Shown piece after piece: positions 7,675 to 14,576 of a DNA stretch of 14,576 bases (positions are counted from its first letter, which is position 1; each line of letters starts with the position of its first letter). The stretch comes from an uncultured Candidatus Melainabacteria bacterium (lineage in GTDB: Bacteria > Cyanobacteriota > Vampirovibrionia > Gastranaerophilales > Gastranaerophilaceae), in contig CAKUVB010000022.1 of the NCBI GenBank assembly GCA_934693215.1, positions 1 to 14,576 on the forward strand. Direction: 5' to 3'. Both the position numbers and the translations under genes were made by a program. The notes below the pieces were generated by a model. It searched no databases. It saw nothing but the letters and a program-made list of their open reading frames with translations, and had not been told where the DNA came from.

Positions 7675-8205
7675 ATGAAAACAAAAGATGAATTAATAAC
7701 CCTGTTAATAGAAGATGTGGAAGAATTTAATAACTATGTTGAAGAAAATAACAACGGCATTGACTTAACCGAAGTAGATTTGTCAAACATTACAGTTGCA
7801 GATGCAGTTTTTCATAACATAGATTTATCATCAACAACATTTTCTGATTCACATTTTACGAACGTAAAGTTTGAAAATTGCGATTTATCATCTGCTGATT
7901 TTACACGTTCTAACCTAGAAGAATGTAATTTTAATAATTCCATTCTTAACGGAACAGATTTTAGCTACGCAGTTATTAACTACTGCAACTTTAATGAAGC
8001 TGATATGGCTGGTGCAGTTTTGCAAGAATCTGATTTAACAGATTCTGATTTATCAACGAGCTACAACTTAAATGCTTGTAGATTTGATGATGGCACTATT
8101 TGGCCTGATGATGACATGTTACCGGAAGACTTTGATGGTTTATATTCATCAGACTTATCATCACTAAAAGATGACGATGATGAACATGGAAACCAAGACT
8201 ATTAG
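7675..8205 (+). CDS. Acidic pentapeptide-repeat protein
   Basis: A 176-residue protein. Residues about 30-127 contain tandem A(D/N)LXX-type repeats (for example CDLSSADFTRSNLEECNF), expected to fold as a right-handed quadrilateral beta-helix. The repeat block ends with FDDGTIWPDD, a common cap in this family, followed by a tail rich in Asp (SSLKDDDDEHGNQDY). By my count there are 41 Asp/Glu and only 6 Lys/Arg, so it is exceptionally acidic. The N-terminus (1-29) is helical and acidic. There is no signal peptide, so it is probably cytoplasmic. AGGAG (7661-7665) precedes the ATG, and only 14 bases separate it from the upstream regulator, making it the last gene of the operon. Some acidic pentapeptide proteins mimic DNA (MfpA/Qnr type), but family members have many roles and none can be assigned here. 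Confidence 0.88.
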   Translation: MKTKDELITLLIEDVEEFNNYVEENNNGIDLTEVDLSNITVADAVFHNIDLSSTTFSDSHFTNVKFENCDLSSADFTRSNLEECNFNNSILNGTDFSYAVINYCNFNEADMAGAVLQESDLTDSDLSTSYNLNACRFDDGTIWPDDDMLPEDFDGLYSSDLSSLKDDDDEHGNQDY

Positions 8206-8247
8206 ATTATTATTAAATTAACTAATAGAAATGTATTATTTAAAGAA

Positions 8248-8253
8248 TATTAT
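8248..8253 (+). promoter_or_regulatory. -10 element placed for a leaderless start of the DnaJ gene
   Basis: TATTAT (five of six to consensus) ends six bases before the A of the ATG at 8260, the same spacing as at 1523/1535. No Shine-Dalgarno-like sequence is present between 8225 and 8259. No convincing -35 is seen 16-18 bases upstream. Transcription is therefore predicted to begin at or next to the start codon. Confidence 0.4.
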
Positions 8254-8259
8254 CTGTAT

Positions 8260-9348
8260 ATGGAGAAAAATTACTACGACATTCTAGGAATAGAAACAAA
8301 TGCGACTGAATCTGAAATAAAATCAGCCTTTAGGAAACTTGCTCGAAAATGGCACCCTGATGTTGCAGGAAATTCTCCTGATGTAGTAAAACACTTCAAA
8401 GAAATAAACGAAGCTTATGAAGTTCTTTCTGATGCTGAAAGACGAACAAAATATGATATATTAAGAGGAATTTTACACACAAAAACCAAAGAAAATAAAA
8501 CAAGCGAAAAAACAAATACGACAAATTCTTCCTCTCAAAAACAAACACAACAAAAACAAGAACAAAAGAATAAAAATAACACTAAAACTAACCAAACAAA
8601 ACAAAAAGCCGAAAACAAAAATAATTCAAAAAATGCGTTTCAAGATGCTTGGGAAACTTTTATAAAGAACACAAAATCTCAAGATAAAACAAAACAAACG
8701 AAATATTCAGAAAAGAAAATTGATGGTTCGGATATAACTTCAGATATAACTATTACCATGCTTGAATCCATAGAAGGCACAACAAGAACTATTAATATTC
8801 TCCACACAGAGCCTTGTCCAAAATGTCATGGTAGAAAATTTGCAAATGGAAGTATATGTGCATACTGTAAAGGTGTTGGCGAAATATCTGTTCATAAAAA
8901 GTTATCAGTTAGAATCCCTGAAAATGTAAAACAAGGTGCTAAAATACGTATCGCAGGAGAAGGTAATCAAGGATTCAACGGAGGTAAAAATGGAGATTTG
9001 TATCTGATTGTCAAAATTGATACAGATAATTCACCGTTTAAATATGATGGACTAAATATATTACAAACTGTTCCTGTAGAGCCTTATGAAGCGGTATTAG
9101 GTTCTAAAATTAATGTAAAAACACAAAATGGACAAGTATCAATGAAGCTTATGTCAGGAACAATGAACGGACAGAAATATAGACTTGCAAAACAAGGATT
9201 AGAAAAAGATGGGCAAAAAGGTGATATGATAGTTACAATATCAATTGAAATTCCTAAAAATCTATCAAAAGAAGAAGTTATTTTATACGAAAAATTAAAA
9301 CAGGCTGCGGCTAATAGAAACATAAGAGAGATAAATTATGAACAATAA
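8260..9348 (+). CDS. dnaJ: DnaJ-family chaperone with shortened zinc finger and K/N/Q/T-rich linker
   Basis: A 362-residue Hsp40 co-chaperone. The J domain (3-68) carries HPD at 32-34, needed to stimulate DnaK ATPase. Residues about 71-152 form a low-complexity Lys/Asn/Gln/Thr-rich linker where classical DnaJ has a Gly/Phe region. The zinc finger keeps only two of the usual four CXXC motifs (Cys186/189 and Cys200/203), enough for one zinc site. Residues about 208-340 are the two substrate-binding beta domains (VRIPENVKQGAKIRIAGEG, then VPVEPYEAVLG). Family knowledge: it delivers unfolded clients to DnaK in the cytoplasm. With the reduced zinc finger it may be a specialised paralog and not the housekeeping DnaJ. 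The start lacks a ribosome-binding site. It overlaps queE by 11 bases. Confidence 0.88.
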   Translation: MEKNYYDILGIETNATESEIKSAFRKLARKWHPDVAGNSPDVVKHFKEINEAYEVLSDAERRTKYDILRGILHTKTKENKTSEKTNTTNSSSQKQTQQKQEQKNKNNTKTNQTKQKAENKNNSKNAFQDAWETFIKNTKSQDKTKQTKYSEKKIDGSDITSDITITMLESIEGTTRTINILHTEPCPKCHGRKFANGSICAYCKGVGEISVHKKLSVRIPENVKQGAKIRIAGEGNQGFNGGKNGDLYLIVKIDTDNSPFKYDGLNILQTVPVEPYEAVLGSKINVKTQNGQVSMKLMSGTMNGQKYRLAKQGLEKDGQKGDMIVTISIEIPKNLSKEEVILYEKLKQAAANRNIREINYEQ

Positions 9349-10081
9349 TAAGGCTAAGATTAAAGAAATATTTGCATCAATACAAGGAGAAGGTTTGTAC
9401 ATTGGTACAAAACAACTTTTTATAAGATTTTGTGCTTGCAATTTAAATTGCAATTATTGCGATACATCTTTTATGCCTGATAACATAAATAACAAAGATT
9501 CATTTTTAGAATTCACACCTGATGAGTTAGTTGAATATATAAATGAAAAATTTGAAATTGACACGATTAATTTTATATCGTTAACAGGTGGTGAACCTCT
9601 TATTTGGAATGAATTTCTCATGGAATTTATGCCAAAAATTAAAACAAAATTTTATCTTGAAACAAACGCAACTATTACAGAAAACCTAGAAAAAATATTA
9701 CCTTATACCTCTGTTATAGCAGCTGATATAAAACTTCCCAGTTGTTCAGGAATAACAAATTCTTTTGAACTACATAACAAATTTTTCAATAAAATTAAAA
9801 ATTACAAAATTGATTGTGCTATAAATAAACAATTTGATTGCGATGATAGAAGAATGTTTGCAAAAATCATATTTGACCAAAATATCACAGATGAAGAAAT
9901 TAACAACTGTGTACATCTAGGCAAAACTTATAATATAGAATTGATTCTACAACCTAAAATGATTGGCAATGAATTGTCTGTAGATTCTAAATTTATGATA
10001 CATACTTTCAATAAATTTATATCTCAATATAAAAATGTTCGCCTAATTCCGCAAGTACATAAATTTCTTGATATTGAATAA
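9338..10081 (+). CDS. queE: 7-carboxy-7-deazaguanine synthase, radical SAM
   Basis: A 247-residue radical SAM enzyme. Residues 13-19 (ASIQGEG) match the QueE N-terminal signature. The CX3CX2C cluster motif is Cys34, Cys38 and Cys41 (CNLNCNYCDT), with an extra Cys32. LTGGEP (82-87) is the SAM-binding motif, and LETNA follows near 107. Family knowledge: QueE rearranges 6-carboxytetrahydropterin to 7-carboxy-7-deazaguanine, a step toward preQ0 and queuosine tRNA modification. QueC, QueD and QueF are not in the window. The ATG lies 11 bases inside the dnaJ end, with AGAGAG (9325-9330) as a modest ribosome-binding site, so expression is coupled to dnaJ. The length is at the upper end of the usual range. 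Other small radical SAM activating enzymes are less likely given the N-terminal motif. Confidence 0.87.
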   Translation: MNNNKAKIKEIFASIQGEGLYIGTKQLFIRFCACNLNCNYCDTSFMPDNINNKDSFLEFTPDELVEYINEKFEIDTINFISLTGGEPLIWNEFLMEFMPKIKTKFYLETNATITENLEKILPYTSVIAADIKLPSCSGITNSFELHNKFFNKIKNYKIDCAINKQFDCDDRRMFAKIIFDQNITDEEINNCVHLGKTYNIELILQPKMIGNELSVDSKFMIHTFNKFISQYKNVRLIPQVHKFLDIE

Positions 10082-10137
10082 GAAAAATAATTCTTAAGTC
10101 TTACTTGAAAAATCAAAAAAATATACTATCATGTATA

Positions 10138-10143
10138 TATAAT
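10138..10143 (+). promoter_or_regulatory. Possible -10 element for the 10198 gene
   Basis: A consensus TATAAT occurs in a run of alternating T/A (10134-10144), giving a possible leader of about 50 bases. No convincing -35 lies 16-18 bases upstream; TTGAAA at 10105-10110 is 27 bases away. TATACT (10122-10127) is an alternative -10. Weak evidence. Confidence 0.3.
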
Positions 10144-10197
10144 TTATTTACTTTTAACACTATAGGATTTTACGATTTATAAATATATGGGGTATGA

Positions 10198-11187
10198 ATG
10201 ATGGTCGAAATGGGCTATTATAACTATTACAATATTGAAAGTCGTTATAACGTATCTAAACCACATGATAGATATCAAGAAATGGTTAACAGATACAAAG
10301 AAAATTCTGACACTCTTCATAGTAATAATGAAGACCCTTATAGTGATAAAAATATTGCTATTCGTAATTTTGAAGAAAAGTTAGCAGTAGTTGCTGCGGA
10401 TAACCGTTCTAAATGTGCAACGACACATGATGTTTATGCTTATTTAGGTAAAAAATATTTTGGTAAAGACGGTACAACCTATATAGATAGGTTAAATGCT
10501 GATGAATCAACTAGAGCTATGTACGATAATGAACTAAGAGCTACCTTGTTCGGAACTTATCAAGCATCAAATACAGCAGACCCTAGAATAAAATGGCAAG
10601 AAGAAGATTGGGCTACAGAAGAAGCTAAAACAAAGAATTCAAACCAAAAAATCATAAGCAACCAAATGAACAACCTGCTAACTAAAAATGGAATTTCTTT
10701 AGAAGCTGGCGATACTTTATTGATATCATTCAACCCTTATGATTACACTTCTTCCGTAAGCGGACTCAAAGATAGCGATACTTTAAATAAAATTAACACA
10801 CTTTTAAACTCTGGTAAAAACTCAAAAGAATTATTCTATTATACTTTTAAAAATTCAGGAAGTTTAAATACTGAGGCAGTTACTAAATATCGAGCATATC
10901 AAAACTTGCTAGATTTAACAGGCATAAAATTAAGCGATTGTACATTAGAAAATGGGAAATTTTATACTAGTGATGGCATAGATGTTATATCACTAATAGA
11001 AAAAGGAATAGAGAAAGACAACCTCATACCAAATGATTTTAAGAATGTTGCAAATCAATACACAAAAGATATGTTACAAGAGGTGGCAAAAAAAGGTTTT
11101 AACTCGATGCCAGATTTAAACTTGACCATTGGATACAACACAAATTATGGTTTCTTCTCAACAAGTAACATTATGTACGAAGCATAA
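10198..11187 (+). CDS. Unrecognised 329-residue protein
   Basis: I do not recognise this protein. The N-terminus is tyrosine-rich (MGYYNYYNIESRYN, residues 5-18) and polar, followed by helices at about 52-120, a charged Trp-containing segment near 133-145, and a more structured half from about 150. Residues 172-218 (LLISFNPYDYTSSVSGLKDS, then repeated Leu/Asn/Gly positions such as LLNSGKN) look like a small alpha/beta domain. The pattern recalls C-terminal domains of uncharacterised Firmicutes proteins such as DUF4885, but this is memory only and not verified. There is no signal peptide or membrane segment. GGGG (10189-10192) precedes tandem ATG codons at 10198 and 10201; either could be used. 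It is monocistronic and converges on the minus-strand GGDEF gene with 9 bases between stops. Confidence 0.75.
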   Translation: MMVEMGYYNYYNIESRYNVSKPHDRYQEMVNRYKENSDTLHSNNEDPYSDKNIAIRNFEEKLAVVAADNRSKCATTHDVYAYLGKKYFGKDGTTYIDRLNADESTRAMYDNELRATLFGTYQASNTADPRIKWQEEDWATEEAKTKNSNQKIISNQMNNLLTKNGISLEAGDTLLISFNPYDYTSSVSGLKDSDTLNKINTLLNSGKNSKELFYYTFKNSGSLNTEAVTKYRAYQNLLDLTGIKLSDCTLENGKFYTSDGIDVISLIEKGIEKDNLIPNDFKNVANQYTKDMLQEVAKKGFNSMPDLNLTIGYNTNYGFFSTSNIMYEA

Positions 11188-11196
11188 ACCTAATAA

Positions 11197-13089
11197 TTAG
11201 ACTTGCTCATCTTTAACAATAGCTACGAATTCTTCTGCAAGTCTTTTGCTCCATTTTTTATCAATATCTTCATTTATAACTTCAATTGCAGAATCTTTTG
11301 TAAGAGCTTTGCGATACGGTCTTGGTTGTGTTAAGGCAAAATAAGCATCAATTATCAAAACCATTTGAGATTCCAAAGGTATATCTTCACCAGATAAATT
11401 GTTAGGATACCCTGAACCGTCCCAATTTTCATGGTGATTTTCAATAATAGGAATAATATCTTGAACAACAGATATTGGTTTTAATATTTCTTTTGCGGCA
11501 ATAATCGGGTGTTGTTTTATAACATTTCTTTCATTATCCGACAATGGTGTCCTTTTTTGAAGGACATCTTTTGGTAACATCAAATTTCCTATATCATATA
11601 ATAATACTGCTATTTTTAATCTATCTGTATCTTCTTTTGACAAATCAAAACGCTTTGCTAAAAGAGATGCAACAAGCATTTTTGATTTTGTAATACCATC
11701 TTTATGGTTTGGATTATAAATTTCAGACAAGGTATCTGATATCGAATAAATTGAATCATTTCCTAAAGAAATTTCTTTCAATCGTTCATTTAACCGGATT
11801 GACATATTTTCATCAAGCGGAATACGATGTTTTGATATTAATTCTACAAAAGTATCAACTGCAATATCTTGCCAAGATTCGTTTGAATGTGCCGTTGCTA
11901 AAGTAACTCTGTTTCTACCATTTTTCTTTGATATATACATGGCCTGATCTGTAAGCTCTAACAACTCTTGAACATTATCAGAATGCTCAAGATACGTTGC
12001 AACCCCAATACTTGCAGTAACATGCCCGATTATATCTATTTTACGAGATTCAATAGTCTTTCTAATACGTTCAGCTGCAATCATACCACCTTTTGAATCA
12101 ACACCAGGTAATAAAATATTAAATTCTTCACCACCCATGCGAGCAACTACATCAATAGAACGAGCATTCGATTTTAAGGCCGCTGCAACAGTTCTGATTG
12201 CAACATCTCCATAAGAATGACCATACTTATCATTTATTTGTTTTAAGTGGTCTAAATCAATTCCTACTATCGTAAATTTTTGATTTTGACGTTGAGCCCT
12301 TAATACTTCTTTTTGTAAAAATTCTTCAAAATAACGTCTATTATTTAATCCGGTTAAACTATCTGTAACGGCTTGCTCTTTTACGGTCTGAAATAACTCA
12401 GCAATAGTAATTGCTAACTCAATTTGCTTTGAGAACAAATCTAAAAATGTCAACTCAGAATCAGTCACTTCTGGTCTGGAAGAAAAAACAACCAGTGATC
12501 CAAAATGGGTATTATTCTGAGATAAAGGCACAACAATATATGAACGCCAACTGGTAAGTCTTATTAATTTTAAACGTTTTGACCTCTCTATTTCAGGGAA
12601 CATACTAGCAAGACATTCTTCTAATGCTGAACTTTGATAAATTTTATTATTTGCAATACATTCATCTCGCTCTTTAGTATGAATATAATTTATACGTTTT
12701 TCATAAACCGACTCAGAAAATATAGATGTTAATCGTTCCATAAAATCACAAGACGAATCAGCTATTATATGTATATATTCACCTTCATCATCTTGTTTTA
12801 CTTGAATAATGGCACTATACAAATACCCTAATTCACCTTGAAGACTATTTACAATTGAATCCAAAACATTAGTCAAAGGTTCAGATGAGTTCATCATCTG
12901 CCATATATGTTGAACCGTTAACAACCTTTGATTAGCAATTTGAAGTTCTTGAGTTCTTTCCTCAATTTCAGCTTCTAGTTGGATATTTTTTTCATATACC
13001 TCTAAGAAGTCTTTTTTTGAGGAATATATATTAGACTCTACATTATTTACCTGTCTTTTGAATTCTTCAAATTTCTTCCAGAAACTCAT
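11197..13089 (-). CDS. Coiled-coil / GAF / GGDEF / degenerate HD-GYP protein, probable diguanylate cyclase
   Basis: A 630-residue soluble protein. A coiled coil (about 15-60) precedes a divergent GAF-like domain (about 70-230). The GGDEF domain (about 238-398) is intact: Asp278 and Asn286-Asp287 for metal and substrate, GGEEF at 319-323, and inhibitory-site RSID at 310-313 with the usual five-residue spacing. The HD-GYP domain (about 440-628) keeps QHP (526-528), HHE and DGSGYP (552-562), but the HD dyad reads Tyr498-Asp499 (LLYDIGN), the following Lys is Asn, and the GHSxRV-type histidine is missing (GITKSKM). I infer c-di-GMP synthesis with product feedback and loss or change of phosphodiesterase activity. 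TGAGGT (13095-13100) and a good promoter support the ATG at 13089. Confidence 0.92.
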   Translation of the reverse strand: MSFWKKFEEFKRQVNNVESNIYSSKKDFLEVYEKNIQLEAEIEERTQELQIANQRLLTVQHIWQMMNSSEPLTNVLDSIVNSLQGELGYLYSAIIQVKQDDEGEYIHIIADSSCDFMERLTSIFSESVYEKRINYIHTKERDECIANNKIYQSSALEECLASMFPEIERSKRLKLIRLTSWRSYIVVPLSQNNTHFGSLVVFSSRPEVTDSELTFLDLFSKQIELAITIAELFQTVKEQAVTDSLTGLNNRRYFEEFLQKEVLRAQRQNQKFTIVGIDLDHLKQINDKYGHSYGDVAIRTVAAALKSNARSIDVVARMGGEEFNILLPGVDSKGGMIAAERIRKTIESRKIDIIGHVTASIGVATYLEHSDNVQELLELTDQAMYISKKNGRNRVTLATAHSNESWQDIAVDTFVELISKHRIPLDENMSIRLNERLKEISLGNDSIYSISDTLSEIYNPNHKDGITKSKMLVASLLAKRFDLSKEDTDRLKIAVLLYDIGNLMLPKDVLQKRTPLSDNERNVIKQHPIIAAKEILKPISVVQDIIPIIENHHENWDGSGYPNNLSGEDIPLESQMVLIIDAYFALTQPRPYRKALTKDSAIEVINEDIDKKWSKRLAEEFVAIVKDEQV

Positions 13090-13106
13090 CGTTTACCTCA
13101 GAGCTT

Positions 13107-13135
13107 ATTATACAATATTTTTGCCATTAAGTAAA
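13107..13135 (-). promoter_or_regulatory. Sigma-70 promoter of the GGDEF gene
   Basis: On the minus strand TTTACT (13130-13135) and a perfect TATAAT (13107-13112) are separated by exactly 17 bases. Transcription would start near 13100, giving a very short leader of about 11 bases with TGAGGT (13095-13100) at its 5' end. This makes the GGDEF gene independently transcribed from the upstream gene, which ends at 13141. Confidence 0.65.
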
Positions 13136-13140
13136 CTATG

Positions 13141-14576
13141 TTAATCTTCTAATGTTTGAATTTGCATTGAAGATGACGTTTTTCTTGCCTGTTGGGTTAA
13201 CAATGTATTATTGTAATTTTCATAATCTTTATATTTTGCATTAAATTTTTCTCGTTCCTGAATTGCCGGAGAATATTCTGGAATATCTAATTTATTAACA
13301 AGATTATACATTGAATCTAATCTTCTAACCCCTGATTGCAATTTCATAATATCTTTATTTGCCATTTCGCCAACTTTTGCATTTGCCTCTGTGATACCTT
13401 GACCAAGAATTGAAAGTTTTGGAACTTCAGGGTTAGCAGCAATCAAAGTTTTTATACTATCTAATGCAGTTAAATAAACTTTAATAGCAGCTTTCCTATT
13501 CATATTTTTTGTTTTATTTATTATATTTAACTTTGCATTATCAATTTTTTCAATATAATTATCGTCATTTTCGAAGTCATCATTATTTATTTTTGCTATT
13601 TCTTTATCAACAATATCTGCCTGACGACTTGTTGTTCCTAGTATATTAACTGTTTTACGTACATCTTTTTTAGCGGCATCAAAATCAGTTATTTCATTTT
13701 GAGCTTTTATGAATTTTTCTGCTAATCCAAGCTTATTAATAAACATAACAGCAGTTGAATCTTCTTCATTTGTCATCAAGTTCTTTGCAATATAATCTAT
13801 AGCTTTATAATTACCCATATTTATTTTAGCTCCGGTAACAGTATCCACTAATGGAACTTCAATATTTTCAAATTCATCAACAACCTGCTCTGCATTACCA
13901 GAACCAACAGCCTCCATTAAATATTCTTGCATTTCAATTAATGATGCTATTTGAAATGCTGAATTTAATGTTACTTCTTTACCTGCTAAAATTGAAGAAT
14001 TTTTTGATGCTTCTTCAGGATTTTTGGAATTTATAGGACTATCCTTTGCATTAAGCAACAAATAATCATTCAACAACTCTTGCGGATTTGATAGTACATT
14101 ATGAGCTTCAAAATCTTCAAAGAATTTATTACTTGCTTCATATGCTTTATCTGGATTATAAACATTATTAGTAGAATTCATAGCACTATCAACAAATCCC
14201 GTTAGCATACGATAAGCATGCTCTTGATGTTCAGGTTTAATATTACCTGACACAAATTTTAAAGTTGAATCATTAATTATTTCTAGTTGTTTATTCAAAC
14301 CTTTTTCTAAAATTTGGGTATTTTCTCCCTCAGAATCATTTAAAGCTAATTTTGTATCTATCAAAGCTTTTGTAGAAGCTGCTAAATTGTCCAAATACAC
14401 AGATTTAGTTAGATTAAAGTTTTTCTTAGGAACGGCAATATTATCTAAATTATTTGAGATATTTTCTACCTTTTCTTCTATATCAAATTCCGGTTTATCT
14501 GTCTTTGATTCTTCTTTTATCCATTTTTTTAAATCTTCATTAAGTCTTGATTGATATTTTTTATCTACATTTGTAT
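13141..14576 (-). CDS. Unrecognised long helical protein, N-terminus beyond window
   Basis: The minus-strand frame is open from the stop at 13141-13143 to the window edge: 477 residues, of which the first are missing. An in-frame GTG at 14400 could be mistaken for a start, but the 58 codons before it have no stop, and their charged, Lys/Glu/Asn-rich composition matches the rest, so I treat the gene as 5'-partial. The visible protein is polar and predicted mostly helical, with segments such as SLIEMQEYLMEAVGSGNAEQ and IDNAKLNIINKTKNMNRKAA, and ends in a Ser/Thr/Gln-rich tail (TSSSMQIQTLED). No catalytic motif, repeat family or membrane segment is evident in this part. It lies 51 bases upstream of the GGDEF gene on the same strand, but that gene has its own promoter. 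Function unknown. Confidence 0.75.
   Translation of the reverse strand, partial: TNVDKKYQSRLNEDLKKWIKEESKTDKPEFDIEEKVENISNNLDNIAVPKKNFNLTKSVYLDNLAASTKALIDTKLALNDSEGENTQILEKGLNKQLEIINDSTLKFVSGNIKPEHQEHAYRMLTGFVDSAMNSTNNVYNPDKAYEASNKFFEDFEAHNVLSNPQELLNDYLLLNAKDSPINSKNPEEASKNSSILAGKEVTLNSAFQIASLIEMQEYLMEAVGSGNAEQVVDEFENIEVPLVDTVTGAKINMGNYKAIDYIAKNLMTNEEDSTAVMFINKLGLAEKFIKAQNEITDFDAAKKDVRKTVNILGTTSRQADIVDKEIAKINNDDFENDDNYIEKIDNAKLNIINKTKNMNRKAAIKVYLTALDSIKTLIAANPEVPKLSILGQGITEANAKVGEMANKDIMKLQSGVRRLDSMYNLVNKLDIPEYSPAIQEREKFNAKYKDYENYNNTLLTQQARKTSSSMQIQTLED

Noticed and set aside
8206..8259. preQ1 riboswitch before the dnaJ-queE unit
   Set aside because: The 54-base gap is almost all A/T and has none of the C-rich loop or A-rich tail features expected of a preQ1 aptamer.
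8481..8700. A/C-rich repetitive-looking stretch as a possible repeat array
   Set aside because: It encodes the K/N/Q/T-rich linker of DnaJ; there is no constant unit length or repeated spacer structure.
10082..10197. c-di-GMP (GEMM) riboswitch or intrinsic terminator between queE and the 10198 gene
   Set aside because: No GEMM-like conserved core is visible, and the only hairpin (TAAGAA/TTCTTA) is a short AT stem without a U-tract.
11188..11196. Bidirectional terminator between the convergent genes
   Set aside because: The palindrome CTAATAATTAG has five-base AT arms and a one-base loop, so it cannot form a useful terminator hairpin.
13091..13136. GTTTAC/GTAAAC inverted repeat around the GGDEF promoter
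   Set aside because: Only six-base arms 34 bases apart, no extension of pairing; expected by chance in AT-rich sequence.
14398..14400. GTG as true start of the minus-strand orphan
   Set aside because: The frame remains open to the window edge with matching amino-acid composition, so the gene is treated as 5'-partial.

Overview
The window is AT-rich bacterial chromosome, densely packed, with short intergenic gaps (the longest is 166 bases) and no tRNA, rRNA, CRISPR array, insertion sequence or phage gene that I can see. The style (low GC, Lys/Asn-rich proteins, Gram-negative-type envelope proteins with TolC-like C-termini, DnaJ with a shortened zinc finger, GAF/HD-GYP and GGDEF proteins, GatA and QueE) suggests a non-photosynthetic relative of cyanobacteria such as a gut Gastranaerophilales (Vampirovibrionia/Melainabacteria) genome. 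That placement is inference from overall resemblance and was not tested by search.

Layout. (1) 1-1368, minus strand: the N-terminal third of gatA, with its own extended -10 promoter, and upstream of it a cytoplasmic TPR protein. (2) 1535-3207, plus strand: two translationally coupled secreted paralogs with TolC-like C-terminal helices. (3) 3271-8205, plus strand: a tight five-gene run behind a good sigma-70 promoter: TPR-like/GAF/HD-GYP protein, exported TPR protein, NarL-type response regulator, a second response regulator with an OmpR-like receiver and a LuxR-type HTH, and a very acidic pentapeptide-repeat protein. (4) 8260-10081, plus strand: an unusual DnaJ overlapping queE. (5) 10198-11187, plus strand: an unrecognised 329-residue protein, converging on (6) 11197-14576, minus strand: a coiled-coil/GAF/GGDEF/HD-GYP protein with its own promoter and, upstream, a long unrecognised protein whose reading frame runs off the window.

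How it may work together. Region 3 looks like a signalling operon: a probable c-di-GMP phosphodiesterase, an exported TPR scaffold and two DNA-binding response regulators, with no histidine kinase in the window. Region 6 supplies the opposite activity: its GGDEF domain has an intact active site and inhibitory site, while its HD-GYP half has lost key histidines. The window therefore holds a likely c-di-GMP maker and a likely c-di-GMP breaker within about 10 kb. The coupled TolC-like pair just upstream of region 3 is the most distinctive unexplained protein family. Two genes (1535 and 8260) lack a ribosome-binding site and have a -10-like hexamer ending six bases before the ATG, which suggests leaderless mRNAs.
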